Source: Plantibacter elymi (nom. nud.) (GTDB lineage: Bacteria; Actinomycetota; Actinomycetes; Actinomycetales; Microbacteriaceae). From it: a stretch of 64,000 nt of DNA. This document shows, one piece after another, positions 62,686-64,000 of the stretch (position 1 is its first letter; every line of letters begins with the position of its first letter). Location of the stretch: the NCBI RefSeq assembly GCF_900177795.1, contig NZ_FXWJ01000002.1:868001-932000 (forward strand), written 5' to 3'. The translations under genes and the position numbers were made by a program. The notes beneath the pieces were generated by a model. It saw nothing but the letters and a program-made list of their open reading frames with translations. It had not been told where the DNA came from and searched no databases.

Positions 62686-63702
62686 CTACGCAGCGCCGTC
62701 GAACATGCTCGTCACGGAACCGTCGTCGAAGACCTCATGGATCGCCCGGGCGATGAGCGGCGCGATCGAGAGGACGGTCAGCTTGTCGAAGCGCTTGGCC
62801 TCGACGACCGGCAGGGTGTCGGTGACGACGACCGAGTCGATGGCGTCGCTCTGCAGGAGTTCGACCGCCGGGTCGGAGAACACCGCATGGGTGGCCGCGA
62901 CGACGACACCGATGGCACCGGCGTTCTTGAGCGCTTCGGCAGCCTTGACGATCGTGCGTCCGGTGTCGATCAGGTCGTCGACGAGCAGGCAGACCCGCCC
63001 CTCGACCTGGCCGACGATCTCGTGGACGCTGACCTGGTTGGGGACCAGCGGGTCGCGGCGCTTGTGGATGATGGCGAGCGGCGCTCCGAGCTTGTCGCTC
63101 CAGATGTCGGCCACGCGGACGCGGCCCATGTCGGGCGAGACGACCGTCAGCGTCGAGGCGTCGAGCTTGGCGCGGAAGTGCTCGAGGAGGACCGGCATCG
63201 CGAAGAGGTGGTCGACCGGGCCGTCGAAGAAGCCCTGGATCTGCGCGGCATGGAGGTCGACCGACATGATGCGGTCGGCGCCGGCGGCCTTGAAGAGGTC
63301 GGCGACGAGGCGGGCCGAGATGGGCTCGCGTCCGCGACCCTTCTTGTCCTGGCGCGCGTAGGGGTAGAACGGGGCGACCACGGTGATGCGCTTGGCGCTC
63401 GCCCGCTTGGCCGCGTCGACCATGATGAGCTGTTCCATGAGCCACTCGTTGATCGGAGCGGTGTGCGACTGGATGACGAAGACGTCGGTGCCGCGGATGC
63501 TCTCGTCGTACCGGGCGTAGATCTCGCCGTTGGCGAAGGTCCTGGCATCGGTGGGGAGGAGCTCGGAGTCGAGCTCCGCCGCGATCGCCTCGGCGAGTTC
63601 CGGGTGGGCTCGTCCGGAGACGAGAACCAGCTGCTTCTTGTTGTCCGCCGTGATGCCTGACACAGACCCTGCCTTCTGCCGGAATGCTCCGGCCTCACTC
63701 AC
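62686..63702 (-). CDS. prs: Ribose-phosphate pyrophosphokinase
   Basis: Makes PRPP from ribose-5-phosphate and ATP. The 338 residues show PVDHLFAMP, the [14 protein letters not shown] region, [14 protein letters not shown] (catalytic loop), [20 protein letters not shown], and the PRPP motif [21 protein letters not shown]. The GTG start overlaps the upstream glmU stop (GTGA), giving the conserved glmU-prs operon. The N-terminal extension of about 16 residues is typical of actinobacterial forms. Confidence 0.96.
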   Translation of the reverse strand: MSEAGAFRQKAGSVSGITADNKKQLVLVSGRAHPELAEAIAAELDSELLPTDARTFANGEIYARYDESIRGTDVFVIQSHTAPINEWLMEQLIMVDAAKRASAKRITVVAPFYPYARQDKKGRGREPISARLVADLFKAAGADRIMSVDLHAAQIQGFFDGPVDHLFAMPVLLEHFRAKLDASTLTVVSPDMGRVRVADIWSDKLGAPLAIIHKRRDPLVPNQVSVHEIVGQVEGRVCLLVDDLIDTGRTIVKAAEALKNAGAIGVVVAATHAVFSDPAVELLQSDAIDSVVVTDTLPVVEAKRFDKLTVLSIAPLIARAIHEVFDDGSVTSMFDGAA

Positions 63703-64000
63703 GAGTCGACGTTACCAGCAGCAGCCGCGTCGTCCGACACGGCATCGACGGCCGGGGTCGCCGATGCGGCGCTCGCGGCCGTCGCGGCAGCCGTGCCCGG
63801 GCGCTTCTGCTCGACCCAGCCCTCGACGTTCCGCTGCTGAGCCACCGTCAACGCCAGCGCCCCTGCCGGGACGTCCTTGCGGATGACGGTGCCGGCACCG
63901 GAATAGGCGCCGTCGCCGACGCTGACCGGGGCGACGAGCGTGTTGTGCGCGCCGGTGCGGACGTGCGATCCGATGGTCGTGCGGTGCTTGTGCACACCGT
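63699..64000 (-). CDS. glmU: GlmU C-terminal end (bifunctional N-acetylglucosamine-1-P uridyltransferase/acetyltransferase, partial)
   Basis: Only the last ~100 residues are in the window; the gene runs past base 64000. Left-handed beta-helix repeats are visible ([41 protein letters not shown]), followed by [15 protein letters not shown] and an Ala-rich tail. GlmU makes UDP-GlcNAc for peptidoglycan and mycothiol. It is in operon with prs. Confidence 0.9.
   Translation of the reverse strand, partial: GVHKHRTTIGSHVRTGAHNTLVAPVSVGDGAYSGAGTVIRKDVPAGALALTVAQQRNVEGWVEQKRPGTAAATAASAASATPAVDAVSDDAAAAGNVDS

Overview
The window is about 70 percent G+C by eye and reads as chromosome of an actinomycete, most likely a member of the Microbacteriaceae. 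Evidence: a mycothiol-conjugate amidase (mca), actinobacterial families such as DUF501, DUF4307 and DUF4245, a FolP2-type DHPS homologue, N-terminal Lsr2 domains, an LAxTG-type surface anchor, many GTG starts, and many genes whose -10 box lies six bases before the start codon (leaderless transcription). The genus cannot be fixed from the sequence alone. Gene order resembles the Mycobacterium tuberculosis Rv1014-Rv1110 region from memory (glmU-prs-rplY-pth, mfd-mazG, eno-ftsB-DUF501, greA-DUF4307-mca-small gene-trhA-uppS, phoH2, fumC, glpX, xseAB, ispH).

Layout. 1-10.5 kb: rmuC (5' end cut off), two tandem class II fructose-1,6-bisphosphatases, fba, ispH with a small membrane protein, xseA-xseB-DUF4245-carbonic anhydrase, and fumC. 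10.5-21 kb: an A24 prepilin peptidase, PIN-PhoH, a PLP enzyme with uppS, trhA, mca, DUF4307, greA, ilvA and an AI-2E-family exporter. 20.9-33.5 kb: a YcaQ-like protein, a QQNPY-repeat membrane protein, htpX-lemA, a four-gene TetR-MFS-alanine-racemase-like-lactone oxidase operon, an Ig-like multi-span membrane protein, a rhodanese, a small acidic protein and a stand-alone Lsr2 N-terminal domain.

33.5-39.6 kb is a decayed mobile element of about 6.1 kb, bounded by 25-bp direct repeats. The right repeat is the 3' end of a tRNA gene with anticodon UAA, and the left is a detached copy. Inside are two pieces of a tyrosine integrase, the C-terminal stub of a C5 DNA methyltransferase, a second Lsr2 N-terminal-domain protein, a Tat-type lipoprotein, a two-gene operon with a membrane GAF-like protein, and several unknown small proteins. 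Three of these genes carry leaderless promoters. This island is the best place in the window to look for something undescribed.

39.7-64 kb returns to core genome: type II NADH dehydrogenase, a mycosin-like S8 protease, DUF501, ftsB-like, eno, an EEP-family protein, hisS, mazG, aldehyde dehydrogenase, an alpha/beta hydrolase, mfd, a folP2-like and RibD-like pair, an LAxTG surface protein, pth, rplY, gluconokinase, gnd, prs and the 3' end of glmU. Central carbon metabolism (two FBPases, fba, eno, fumC, gluconokinase, gnd, prs) is heavily represented.
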